Assembly (NCBI GenBank): GCA_025602905.1
Contig: JAHLKI010000013.1
Span: forward strand, 124,001 to 188,000
Reading direction: 5' to 3'
Length of the DNA: 64,000 nt
Source: Phlyctochytrium arcticum
Lineage: Eukaryota > Chytridiomycota > Chytridiomycetes > Chytridiales > Chytridiaceae
A model generated the notes under the pieces. That model saw only the letters and a list, made by a program, of their open reading frames with translations. It ran no database searches and had not been told where the DNA came from. This document shows, in pieces, positions 53,997 to 63,366 of this stretch. The stretch's first letter is position 1. Each line of letters starts with the position of its first letter. The translations under genes and the position numbers were made by a program.

Positions 53997-56385
53997 TTAG
54001 ACGTGACGGGCAGAACGACGAGCCAGTTTGCCTGCGACCACGTAGGTGGGGTACGCGAGAGTGGCGGGCAAAGTCGTGGTTGGGACTGTGCTGGACGTCA
54101 CCGTGGTTGGGCGGGGAGTAGCAACTGCGACGGTACGAATAGTAGTAGCAGCAGTCGTTTGAGTGGCAGCGATGATAGTAGTGGAGTTGTTGCCCTTGAG
54201 GAACTGGTCAACACCACCGACAATCTTCTTAAGGCCGTCCGTCAACTTGGTGTCTGGGAGGACGGAAAAGACGCTGCCGCGGTTACTCTTCGACACAACC
54301 TTGGCAAACAAGACCTGAAGTTCTTTCTGCATATCGCTCACAAAGACGTCCAAGTCCACACCGGCGGCGGCGGCCCGACCCGCGTTTTGCATTTTGAGCC
54401 AGCTGAGGGGTAAAGGCGCGGGCATGAACGTAGGAGGGGTGTATTCTTCCTCGTCTGTGGTGTTGCCGGCGAGGTTGGCGGCTGGCGGGGGTAGAGTGAA
54501 GGACTCATGGAACTGGGTCATGTCAATGATGTCGGCAATCAGTTCGGTGGCCGAGACGGTGGGGGCGAGGTGTTGCTGCGCAGGTTTCTTGGGGCGGTAG
54601 CCGGCGGGGCACTTGTTTTTCTTCTTGGGGGCAGATGGAATGCTGGGCTGCGGGGCGGATGTGCCAGGGGCAGAGGAAGCACCGCCACCATTGCCGGTGG
54701 TAGGTACAGATGGCACGTTGGTTGGAACACTGATGGGTCCAATAGGAGTCTTGGGGGCGGAGGAACTGCCACCATTGCCGACAGAAACAGACGGCACATT
54801 GGTTGGGACGTTGTTGGGTCCGGTGGGAGTCTTGGGGATGGAGCCAGGAACGGTAGTAGGAGCTCCCGCGACAGTCTCTGACGCTGCGTTGGGCACACTG
54901 GAGGGTTGAGCGGCAGCAGGGGTTTGAACCGTGGTTTGAACTGTAGTGACGCTGATTGTAGTAGCAGTTGTAGCAGCAGCAGTTGTGGTAGCAAAAGAAG
55001 CAATGGTGGTGGATGTGGCAGCTTTGGCAGATGACGCCGTCGCGACCGCCGCGGTGCTAGTAGTCTCAACGGACTTGACGGTCGTGGTAGGGGCAGCAGG
55101 GGCCTTGGGCTTACCGCCATACGCAACGTAAACCTCCGTTGCCAGTTTCTCAATCAGAGCAATATCGACTTGCTTGCTGCCCTTGAAAAGTTTTTGGCCA
55201 GCGGCCTTGCGCTGAGCCTCCCATGCGTCCAGTTGCTTGATCACCTCACTGTTGAGCGCGGCTGCAGGTGCCAAACCGGCACTTGGGGCAGATGCCTGGT
55301 CCACAGCAGCAGCAGTAGCAGCAGCAGATGTGTACGACACGCACAGTTGAGAGGCAGATTCCACATCAGCCACCGTCAACGCGAACCCGGGGATGGGTGA
55401 GGTAGGCGTCAAGCAGTCTGTATTTTGAGTGGTGGCCGACTCTGGGCAGTTGCCCGCAATCTGATACTTTGCGGGCTGACCCGCCTGCCTCCAGGACTGT
55501 TGAACCTGGTCAAAGACGCGGTCCACATTGGCGTGGTGAAGCCAAAAGAGAGGGTCGATGGGTGAATACATGCTGGACATGTGTCCTTCATAGTCCACTC
55601 CCATACCACCGTTGGCGACGTGGAATAAGCCGTGAAGGGCTTCGACCATTGGGGACCAGCAGCTATACCCCTCCGCGGCACACGACTTTTCTGCTTCAAT
55701 GTAGTCGCTCATGGATGTAAGTCGGTATTTGGCCAAGACGGATGGGTTTTCCTCCTTTTTCAGTTCCTCAAGGTTGTACGCCCGACGAATCTTGCAATTC
55801 TGGAGAGTGTGATAGTCGGCGGGGTTAAAGACATCCATGGCATTGAATGTAATGTTGCCCCAAGCTCCACCCTGGATGTCCTTGGCGGGGCCGGTACCTG
55901 CACCCTGGATCTTCCAGATGGGGTCATTGGCCCACCTTCGGGAATCAAATTCCAGCTCGGTGGACCAGTACGGGAAGGAAAAGTTGGGGTCCAGCTTGCG
56001 CAGCTCGCCTTCGGCGTAGGAGAGGAACCAGCGGTGCCAAAACAGAAAGACACCGTTGCCGTGAATGGGCATATAGAGGGCATTGTGGATTTCGGCAAAG
56101 CGTTCCCAGATGGATGTCATGGCACCTTCGTAAGCGGGAGTGGTCATGGCGGTCTGGATGGTCTTCATGTACGTCTGCCATTCTTGTTCATTGAGGTCTA
56201 TAGGAAGCCAAGATATGAGTATAAACAATACAAAGGGCAATGGAGGGGCAAGACTGCTTACCGCGAACACTTTTGCGAACGATAGTTCCTTGAGCACACT
56301 GCACTGCCGAGGGGGTTTGCGCAGCGACACCCGTGGCAGCCAAGACGGCGAGGGCCGCCGTCGAGAGGAGAGAAACGACCTTCAT
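53997..56385 (-). CDS. Secreted tyrosinase with long Ser/Thr/Pro/Ala tail
   Basis: Type-3 copper monophenol oxidase that makes melanin precursors. Exons complement(53997..56197, 56262..56385) give 774 residues. Residues 1-22 are a signal peptide (MKVVSLLSTAALAVLAATGV). CuA site: His residues of IHNALYMPIHGNGVFLFWHR (third His in WHRWF). CuB: EALHGLFHVANGG plus the final His pair in DPLFWLHHANVDR. The catalytic core covers about residues 45-330. It is followed by about 440 residues with a mucin-like Thr/Ala/Ser linker, a tandem 27-residue repeat (PKTP.GP..VPTNVPSV) and a second conserved block (QHLAPTVSATELIADIIDMT...SWLKMQNAG). The tail end has RRSARHV; no hydrophobic anchor is seen. The linker may be O-glycosylated and tether or mask the active site, as C-terminal tails do in fungal pro-tyrosinases. 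Confidence 0.93.
54700..54870 (-). repeat. 81-bp tandem repeat in tyrosinase linker
   Basis: Two adjacent, diverged copies of an 81-bp unit encode two copies of a 27-residue Pro/Ser/Gly module. GGCAC[GA]TTGGTTGG[AG]AC recurs at 54712 and 54793. The offset is a multiple of three, so copy-number change would keep the frame. Confidence 0.75.
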
Positions 56386-56585
56386 GATTTGCGCGCAAGA
56401 GGAGTAGACTCTAGGTAACTTGATGAGACGTATTATGTAGCTTTGAGGGAGATTCTATCCGGGTATGTGTAGTAGTGGTAGAAAGTGGGGTAGTCAATCG
56501 GATCTTTGATCGTTTTGACGCCGGTATCTATATATGAGATCTACGTCTATGTCGGTCCAAGAACAGACTCTATGGCGGGCACCCG

Positions 56586-56643
56586 GATCGTCGTCGTCGT
56601 CGTTGTCGTCCAAGATGTTGGCGGCAGCGTCGTCGTCGTCGTC
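56586..56643. repeat. (GTC)n microsatellite
   Basis: Two short blocks of CGT/GTC repeats separated by about 15 bp, 200-260 bp upstream of the tyrosinase start codon. Confidence 0.7.
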
Positions 56644-57072
56644 TTTCTTGAGCGTAATGAGGTTAATGAGGTTAATGCCGGGGTTTTCATAGGTAAAAGA
56701 TGGCTCCTTTGTGACGGCTTTTGGCGGATCCGCGGAGTTACACAAGTTGTGGCGCGGCCGTCAAGTTTGCGGCAAAGTTGTGGCGTTGGGCTCAGTCTCA
56801 GTCTCTCAGACTCAGAGGCGATACTCGAGGACTAAAACTCTGGCGTATTAACAACTCGGCAATATCAGCAACAACGACAATCAAAAGTTTTGGGCTATGT
56901 ATATATATATACTCGAGCTTCCTCGAGTATGAAGAAGGCAGCGCAAGGATAGAGTGCCCAGAGGCGCAAGCAACCCAGGAAGGAACGGTGGGGTATTTGG
57001 GAGATGGCACAAGACATGAGCAAGTTCAACCGACGCACAAGGCATCTGCCACGACTTATTATCAGCAGGACA

Positions 57073-57082
57073 TACTCGAGTA
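57073..57082. promoter_or_regulatory. TACTCGAGTA palindrome
   Basis: Perfect copy of the 10-bp palindrome also found at 36550, 36642, 36701 and 58390. Two further half-matches (TACTCGAGC, CCTCGAGTA) lie at about 56910-56929. Confidence 0.5.
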
Positions 57083-57217
57083 CCAGTACTGTATGAAGGA
57101 CATACTCAGAAGTAGGTATATTTTTTCCCAAAACAATTTACAAAAAAAACAAGAAGATATCTTACAAAGGAAAAAGTTTGACGTGATGTGTGGGTTTTTT
57201 CAGAAATGGGGAAATGC

Positions 57218-58064
57218 TTATTCGATGGGGATGCGACGCTCCGCAAAAGTCTTGGTGGCGGCATCACGCATCTTGTCGATGGGAGCAACGGGCATGCCGG
57301 CTGGGTAAAGAAAGTGGAAATGAGTTTCCCATCAAGATGTGTGTATTCAGGAGTATAAGACCAAGACTTACCGAGCAATTCCAGGATGGCAGGCTTGTCG
57401 GGGGCGTCGGGGTGGGGACGGGTAGGTGCAATGACTTTGCCCATCATAAACTGTTTGCTCATGGAGATGCGGCCCTGGGTATCAATGGCTTTGGCCAGAG
57501 CCGGCAATTCCTTGGTTTCTTCCTCCTTGGCGTGGCTGATGAGCAGCTTCATGACTTTTTCCAGGAGGGGAGCGAATTTGGGGGATGTGACGGGAGTCTG
57601 GTCGAGCTCGTACAAGTTTTGTTTGACGGCGTAGTGGTCCTGACGGAGGTGATCGGCCAGCTTTTCACCCTCACCCAGAATATTGTGCTTTTCCATGGCC
57701 TGTATTTGTGGATTATCATTAGACTTGGGTTCTTTTGCGCACAATTATGGTAAAAACTCACCGGGTAGACGACAGTTTCCTCGGCAATGGAGTGCTGGGC
57801 GACTTCACGGATGAGTTCATTGACGATGGCCTGCTGGTCCTGCTGGTTGGAGCACGACTTGTAGCGCGAGTAGAGCTCTTCAAACGACTTGTGGTCGTTC
57901 TTGATGAGGACTTCAATGGGCTGTTTGGGGGTCATGGTTGCGCTGGTGTTTTTGATGGTGCGAAGTTGGGGCAGGCGGGGGACGGCGGCGGCAAGCAGAG
58001 GGCGACGGGCGTGGACGAGTAGGAGCGGACGCGAGATGAGCAGAGTGCGAGAAGCGGAGAGCAT
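57218..58064 (-). CDS. Hemerythrin-like HHE domain protein, probably mitochondrial
   Basis: Di-iron four-helix-bundle protein; roles in oxygen, NO or iron handling are known for other members. Exons complement(57218..57300, 57372..57699, 57762..58064) give 237 residues. The first 45 residues are Arg/Leu/Ala rich and lack acids (SRPLLLVHARRPLLAAAVPR), a likely mitochondrial presequence; an internal Met (TMTPKQPIEVL) could give a cytosolic form. Metal ligands fit two HHE units: IKNDHKSFEELYSRY with QHSIAEETVVYPAME, and DHLRQDHYAVKQNLYEL with HAKEEETKELPAL. The C-terminus GMPVAPIDKMRDAATKTF is typical of fungal members. A TATA box lies 45 bp upstream. Confidence 0.92.
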
Positions 58065-58081
58065 GGTCAAAAGTAGTCGAT

Positions 58082-58094
58082 GGGGGGGGGGGGG
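58082..58094. repeat. 13-base G run in hemerythrin leader
   Basis: A homopolymer G run (C run on the coding strand) lies 18-30 bp upstream of the hemerythrin-like start codon, so probably within its 5' UTR. Length is uncertain for the usual reasons. Confidence 0.7.
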
Positions 58095-58107
58095 TGCGAT
58101 ACGCTAG

Positions 58108-58115
58108 TTTATATA
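58108..58115 (-). promoter_or_regulatory. TATA box of the hemerythrin-like gene
   Basis: TATATAAA on the coding strand, about 45 bp upstream of the start codon at 58064; the strongest TATA box seen in the window. Confidence 0.6.
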
Positions 58116-58389
58116 GGCGAGTTCTTAACGTTGACAGGTTGACGTCTGATGTTTGATTATGCAAAGGAGGGCTTGAAGGTGGGGAACCTGGCTTTTATAT
58201 GATTCCCGCCGTCCGTTCGGAAACGCCCCATTTTTACTATTGGGTCTCGTCTGTTTACGATATTTACATGATCGGATTGACGTAAGGAAAAGCCATGACA
58301 GCACGCGTCTCAACCAATTCAGAAAACGTGGATCGTTGGGCCTGCCATGGATGAGAAGACTGGCGGCGACTTCGCGGGCCGGGTGTGTA

Positions 58390-58399
58390 TACTCGAGTA
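58390..58399. promoter_or_regulatory. TACTCGAGTA palindrome
   Basis: Fifth perfect copy of the 10-bp palindrome, about 325 bp upstream of the hemerythrin-like start. Confidence 0.5.
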
Positions 58400-59481
58400 G
58401 ACGTGATGGACGATGAAAACGTTCACGGACGCTGTGGTATAGATCCCTCGAGAACCATCTCGCGGGCAAGCTTTGTGGGCCACGAGAAATTCAGAAGGGT
58501 GCTCCTGAATGCGGATCCGATCACACCAACGGGGGCGGAGGGCAAGGGCAGGAGGGGCGGGCACGACAACAAACCTGTCAGGTATATATTTGGCAGCTCA
58601 CATCTCTGGTGCATACTATGCTGCTATGCACCACGCCGAGACTTGGCGGCTGCAACATCATAACGCGGGAGGTTCTCATTTTGTTGCTTGCGACGAAACG
58701 CGTCGGAAGCAAGTGTCATGATCAGGACATTCTGCTCACTTTTTTGACCATGTGCTTTTCAAGGTTTACATACCCCGCTTTACATGCATGATACCATACC
58801 ATTCATGATGGATCGGCCAAACCGGGGTCTGCTTGCAAAAGACCTTTGGGGAGGGTCTTGAAGTCATCTCGTCCACAAGACAGCCGGATCGAGCCAGCAC
58901 TGATGAGTACAGTCGAATGCATTTTGCACTCGAGTGCCTCTGGTCATTCATGTGGGCGACAGTATGGAACTCAGCAGCTGCGTTGAGCGTTTATAACAGA
59001 CTTTTCGCAACCGTGTACCTAAATCTCGTTGGATATCAGAGACTCGTCGTCGTGCCCGGAAGGTTTCAAGTTTTTGAAGCGCCAGCCTTCGTTACGCCGG
59101 GAACGAAATTTGGGAAAGAAGCTCCGCCCAACGTCACGCCCCGCGACCACCACAACTTTTGCTACAAGAATCCGGATCTCTTTCTTAACAAAGTCTTGCG
59201 TTGCAGGCTGCAGATAGGGGAAAGCATAGCAAGAGGACTCTAGCAAGTCGCAAACGGGATCAAGAAAAAAGAACTATCGAAAAAGTCACACTATCGATCC
59301 TTCTAGTAAAAGGTGGAAGCTAACTATCTCGAGTACGAAACTGGACTTTCATCAAATCGGGGCGAAATCTGTTTGCACATTTTAGATTCGTCTTTACATG
59401 TCCCAACAAGTATAAAGCTGCCTGCAAAGTAGCTTAAAAGCGATTGTCAAGATTATACACACCATTTTTACCCCATCGATC

Positions 59482-62400
59482 ATGATTGAAAACATGGCTT
59501 CTTCAAATTGTCCTCACACTGCATTCGACCATCATTCATCAACGACAACGACGGCAAGCCCCATGTCGCAAAATATTTACACGTTTCCTACTTGCGAAGC
59601 ATCTGTATCATCATCATCATCATCACCATCTGTTACTCTTCCCTCCAATGCACCTCCACCAGCAGAGTCACATCCCTTACCCCGACCGCCACCCATGCAA
59701 CGCTCGTCCTCTCTCACCACCACTGACCGCATTCTCCCCATCCTCTTTTCTCCCGCCCGTGCCAACAGCAACTCTGAGGTTCAAGTCTCGAGCAGCCTTG
59801 CCCCCCCAACCCCGACCGCTTCCATGGACAACGAAAAGGCCAATTTGAATCTACGCGCCGTTCTGGACTTGCTCGTAGATACCATCAAAGCTCGCACGGA
59901 AGCCTCGTTGCCCGACACCGAACGTCTCTTTTTCAAGCGCGAATTGGAAAAATTGCTGCGCAGTGAGTTGAGTCTGGCCAACAAGATTGATGGGATTACC
60001 GAGTTGGCCGATACGTGTCTGGGCAATGGGTGGGATTCCGGCGCCGAGATTGCGGAAGATGAATTGGAGGCGGACGAGGATTTTGAGGATGAGGAGAAAA
60101 TGGACGAGAGTGATATTCCCATAACGGAGGATGTCGAGGGTACCCCGTTCCGTCGTCGATCGAGTGCCAACGGCTCTGAAACTGACGAACATCCACGAAA
60201 GAGGGCACGATTACGTGGATCTCCGCATTCATTATTGAACGGTCGGAGATGTCAGGTGGGACACTATTGTATTTCGCGACAGCTTTTCATCGTACTCACA
60301 CATTTCTCATTTTAAATAGAGCCCCCCGTCGAATGCCAGTGGATCAGAACAACGAAAAGAAGACGGCCGCACCAATTCCATCTCTCGCATGAATATTTCC
60401 TGCAATGTCAAGCACTCGGAAGGCGGATTTCTCCAACAATGTCCCGAGGATGTTCTCCTATACATTTTCGCTCATCTGGATGCCCGCAGTGTCTGTCGGG
60501 CGGTCCAAACCTGCCGCTACTGGAATGCACTGATTACCTGCTTTGATTCATCCACCTGGGCCCGATTGACGCGTACACGGTGGGGATTGAAGGAACCCAA
60601 TTCTTTGGGAATGACGTGGAAAAAGTATTTTGAGATGCATTGGAATGTCCAGATGGGACGGTATCGTTTGACGAGGTTGAGTGAGCCGCGGACCCCGCAA
60701 ACTTTACTGCCTGAGCGTTTGAGTGGAAGTGGGAACAGCAGCAGCAGTGGCAGCAGCAGCAGTGATCGACTGGCCAGTATTTCAGAAGAAACTGTTTTGA
60801 CTTCAGAACCATCATCACACCGCGGAAAACGAAAAGCGCGTTCCCGACGACGACGACGCACCCGCCGACGACGCTATGTGGCCGCCTGGCCCGTCGACCC
60901 CAACAATGCCTACATTGTCGCCCTCGATTCCGAAGACGGCAAACTCGCTTGGGTCGACATGGAAGATGACCCGCTCGTCATCCGCGTAGCCAATCTCTGC
61001 CATAACCATTTGACCCCGTACCGCACTCTGGAAGGCCACCAGCACACCATCGGACTCATCCTCTCCAATATGGAAGGCACCCTCGTCTCATTTGACGACT
61101 CGTCCGTCATTATCGTGTGGAATCTCCGCACCATGCAATTTGAGCGCGCCATCAATGCTCATAAAGAGCACGGATTCATTTTTTCCATGAATATTCATAA
61201 ACGACGGATCGTTACGGGCGGCAAAAACGGACGTGTCATTGTCTGGGATATCGACTCGGGCGATGCCATTTGGACGGTGGACGTTGATAGTAAATTTCTC
61301 TCGGGGCTCTCGGTCCAAAACTTGCTCAATGTGGCCGTGTGGGAGGATTTGGTGGCGTACGGGGTCTGGGAAGGCAGTTTTTGGGTCGGCAATATCAAGG
61401 AGAAACGAGAGTTGGCGACGTTTGATATGTCGGATGTACGGCGGGCGCTGTTGGAGCGGGAGGAGCGGGATTTGTTGGCGTCTGGCTCTGCGGCTCATGT
61501 GGCTCCGGCCGCTGACACGGATTTTAGCGGGCCTGCCTCTCAGAACGGTATTATTCCGAGCGTAACCGCCTCTGCATCGTCAACAGCGAGTCATATCCCT
61601 CCCACCACCGAAGCCGCTCCATCATCCTCGTCAGCGCCCCCAACCCCGGCCCCGCACCATCCCATTACACTGGCCCAATGGACAACCAACCTCGTCAATG
61701 GTGGGTTTAATCTCGATGCCGCCATGGCGCAATTAGGCGGGCCCTACAGTGCCACATACAACCCGAATGCACCCTTTCCGTTGGCACCTCTTGCGACACC
61801 CGCCACCAACGCAACAGAGGATCCACCTCAAGTCGCTACCGAGACAACCGACAATACTACAGATGAAGATGATAACCTCCCAGACGACGCGGCGGTGGAC
61901 GATGACCCCTGGCCGGCATTCCCGTTTCCCAACAACAACCCGTTCGACCTGGACGAAACGACCTTGTTTCCCATGACCCTGACCTTAAACGGACACGTCC
62001 TGTTGACTAATGGCCCAGAACCCCATCAATTGGCTGTCTGGGATCTCTGTGATCTCAAACCGCTGTACACGCTCACGTCGGTCGTGGACAAGAAACAACC
62101 GAGTGAGTCGCCCACTCAGCCTACTTTACCTCTACCGGATAGTCATACTACCATGATACCCCCGAGTCCCTCCGACCCGTCACAACCCTTATCCGACGAC
62201 AATCCTATCCACCGCACTACCACCCCCTCCCCCAGCCCTCCACCCCCCTCCGAACCCGATTATCTCCCCGCCGAAATCAAATTTGCCGAAATATCCCGTG
62301 ACGGCTCCATGATTTTTGCCAGCGTGTTTGAAGAGCCCGATTTAACCCATTTCTCGCCCACGAGCGCCTACCGCTCGGCCAAAAAACTTTTGGTGTGGGA

Positions 62401-62800
62401 TTTCTTGCCCCAAGAATCTACCCCTCACCGTCACCGGGTTCGTAAATTTAAAACGATCCGGATTGGGGGGCGCGGTGGGACGGGCAATGTCTCGGCTCCT
62501 GATAATGCACCTATACCCGCCAATCTGGCCTCTGATCCCCCTACTCCTACTGCTGCTACTACTGATGCTGCTGCTGATCCATTCCTCCCTGCTCCTCCTC
62601 CTCCTAATCTCACAACGACCTTGGCCAACATGGTCGGCTTTGCGGCCGCAGATGAAAGCGCTGGTATCGACGTATGGATTTGTTGGGATGAACTTGACGA
62701 TGATGATGATGATGATTGCAGTGATGGCGATGGCAGTGAGGAGGAAGAAGAAGTTGTACCGTCACAACATGGTCTTCGGAAGAGTTCTCTTTGCATATAG
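59482..62800 (+). CDS. F-box/WD40 repeat protein
   Basis: Probable substrate receptor of an SCF ubiquitin ligase. Exons 59482..60255 and 60320..62800 join in phase 0 and give 1084 residues. Residues 1-280 are low complexity and acidic. The F-box follows: FLQQCPEDVLLYIFAHLDA, VCRAVQTCRYWNALI, then WARLTRTRWGL. An Arg-rich patch (KRKARSRRRRRTRRRRYVA) could be a nuclear localisation signal. WD40-like blades start near residue 460: LEGHQHTIGLILSNMEGTLV, IVWNLRTMQFERAI, VTGGKNGRVIVWDIDSGDAI. After a large disordered insertion (about 150 residues, Ala/Pro/Thr/Asp rich) further blades appear (TLTLNGHVLLTNGPEPHQLA; VWDLCDLKPLYTL). The end is acidic (DDDDDDCSDGDGSEEEEE). Substrate is unknown. Confidence 0.88.
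62680..62715 (+). repeat. (GAT)n coding repeat, poly-Asp
   Basis: Repeated GAT/GAC codons give the acidic poly-Asp stretch near the C-terminus of the F-box/WD40 protein. Confidence 0.6.
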
Positions 62801-63005
62801 TTTTTTGTTCCATCATACCCTCCTATATATATTTGAAATTTATACTAAATCATCTGACATATGTGGATTGGGGCGAGCGAAAGCGAGCTTCAATGTGTGA
62901 GTACCATTCACTGTATGAAGGAGATGTATTGTACTTCTTAGCAAAATGATGGGTCTGACGATGAAAATAAAAAAATGTATCCCCGCTCCCAATGTCCCAA
63001 ACAAC

Positions 63006-63014
63006 AAAAAAAAA
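63006..63014 (-). terminator. Pol III terminator of tRNA-Ser
   Basis: Nine consecutive T on the tRNA strand, starting 8 nt past its 3' end. Confidence 0.75.
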
Positions 63015-63021
63015 CATGAAT

Positions 63022-63103
63022 CGTCGCCTACAGGATTCGAACCTGTGCTCCCAGAAGGAAATGGCTTAGCAGGCCACCGCGTTAACCACTCCGCCAAAGC
63101 GAC
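63022..63103 (-). tRNA. tRNA-Ser (anticodon GCT)
   Basis: An 82-nt class II tRNA read on the minus strand. Acceptor stem GTCGCTT pairs with AGGCGAC, including one T-G wobble pair, with G as discriminator. A box TGGCGGAGTGG; anticodon loop CTGCTAA with anticodon GCT, reading AGC/AGU; a long variable arm (TTCCTTCTGGGA region) typical of serine tRNAs; T-arm ACAGG-TTCGAAT-CCTGT containing the B box GGTTCGAATCC. No intron. A TATATATTCGG element lies about 35-45 bp upstream, and a T9 terminator downstream. Confidence 0.97.
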
Positions 63104-63186
63104 GATTTTTCACATGAACGAAAAGTCTCTCTGCCGAATATATAGCATGCAAATCGTATAATAGCTGACCACTCCGCCAAAGCGAC
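63104..63186 (-). repeat. 83-bp tandem unit, copy 1 (tRNA-Ser upstream flank plus 5' fragment)
   Basis: A 64-bp flank of the real tRNA-Ser (63104-63167) followed, reading away from the gene, by a 19-nt exact copy of its 5' end (63168-63186; GTCGCTTTGGCGGAGTGGT on the minus strand). The unit is repeated next to it. The fragment has the acceptor 5' strand and A box but no anticodon arm or B box, so it cannot encode a tRNA. Confidence 0.9.
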
Positions 63187-63280
63187 TAAATTTCTCATGA
63201 AAGAGGACTCTCTCTGCCGAATATATACCATGCAAATCGTATAATAGCTGTACGCAACCCACCGCATTAACCACTCCGCC
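63187..63280 (-). repeat. 83-bp tandem unit, copy 2 (second flank plus tRNA-Ser fragment)
   Basis: The second 64-bp flank (63187-63250) is nearly identical to the first over its distal 38 bases, differing by one. It is followed by TACGCAAC and then a second tRNA-Ser 5' fragment, 63259-63280, which matches the real gene at 63074-63095 with one mismatch (GCATTAA for GCGTTAA). Confidence 0.88.
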
Positions 63281-63284
63281 CATC

Positions 63285-63366
63285 CATTTTTCCTTCGGAA
63301 AAATGTCTGGGCCAGACCTCGCTCCGCTCGCAAATTCCCCTTCGGGAAATTTGCGAGCTGCGCGAG
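63285..63366. repeat. Cluster of three adjacent inverted repeats
   Basis: Hairpin 1 (63285-63305): 9-bp arms CATTTTTCC/GGAAAAATG with a TTC loop. Hairpin 2 (63305-63317): GTCTGG/CCAGAC arms around one G. Hairpin 3 (63326-63358): arms GCTCGCAAATT and AAATTTGCGAGC with CCC/GGG and a CTTC loop, one bulged base, and possible extension CTCGC/GCGAG outside. Hairpins 1 and 3 share the apex CCTTCGG. The arrangement recalls double-hairpin elements described in chytrid and Allomyces mitochondrial DNA, but that link is an inference. Confidence 0.8.

Larger units (their letters stand above)
56386..57217. other. Intergenic, about 0.83 kb, promoter of tyrosinase
   Basis: Contains a CTATATATG stretch at about 56529 (about 145 bp upstream of the tyrosinase start), GTC trinucleotide repeats at about 56586-56612 and 56625-56643, a TATATATATATA tract at about 56900-56911, and the palindrome TACTCGAGTA at 57073-57082. 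It also forms the 3' side of the hemerythrin-like gene. No further gene is recognised. Confidence 0.5.
58065..59481. other. Divergent intergenic region, about 1.4 kb
   Basis: Between the hemerythrin-like and F-box/WD40 genes, which start on opposite strands. It carries the palindrome TACTCGAGTA at 58390-58399, a 12-bp palindrome GCACTCGAGTGC at about 58926-58937, and an ATCTCGAGTACG half-match near 59326. A plus-strand frame at 58833-59243 has no recognisable content. Confidence 0.5.

Noticed and set aside
53997..58064. Functional cluster of tyrosinase and hemerythrin-like genes
   Set aside because: They are neighbours on the same strand but separated by over 800 bp, and no third pathway gene is nearby.
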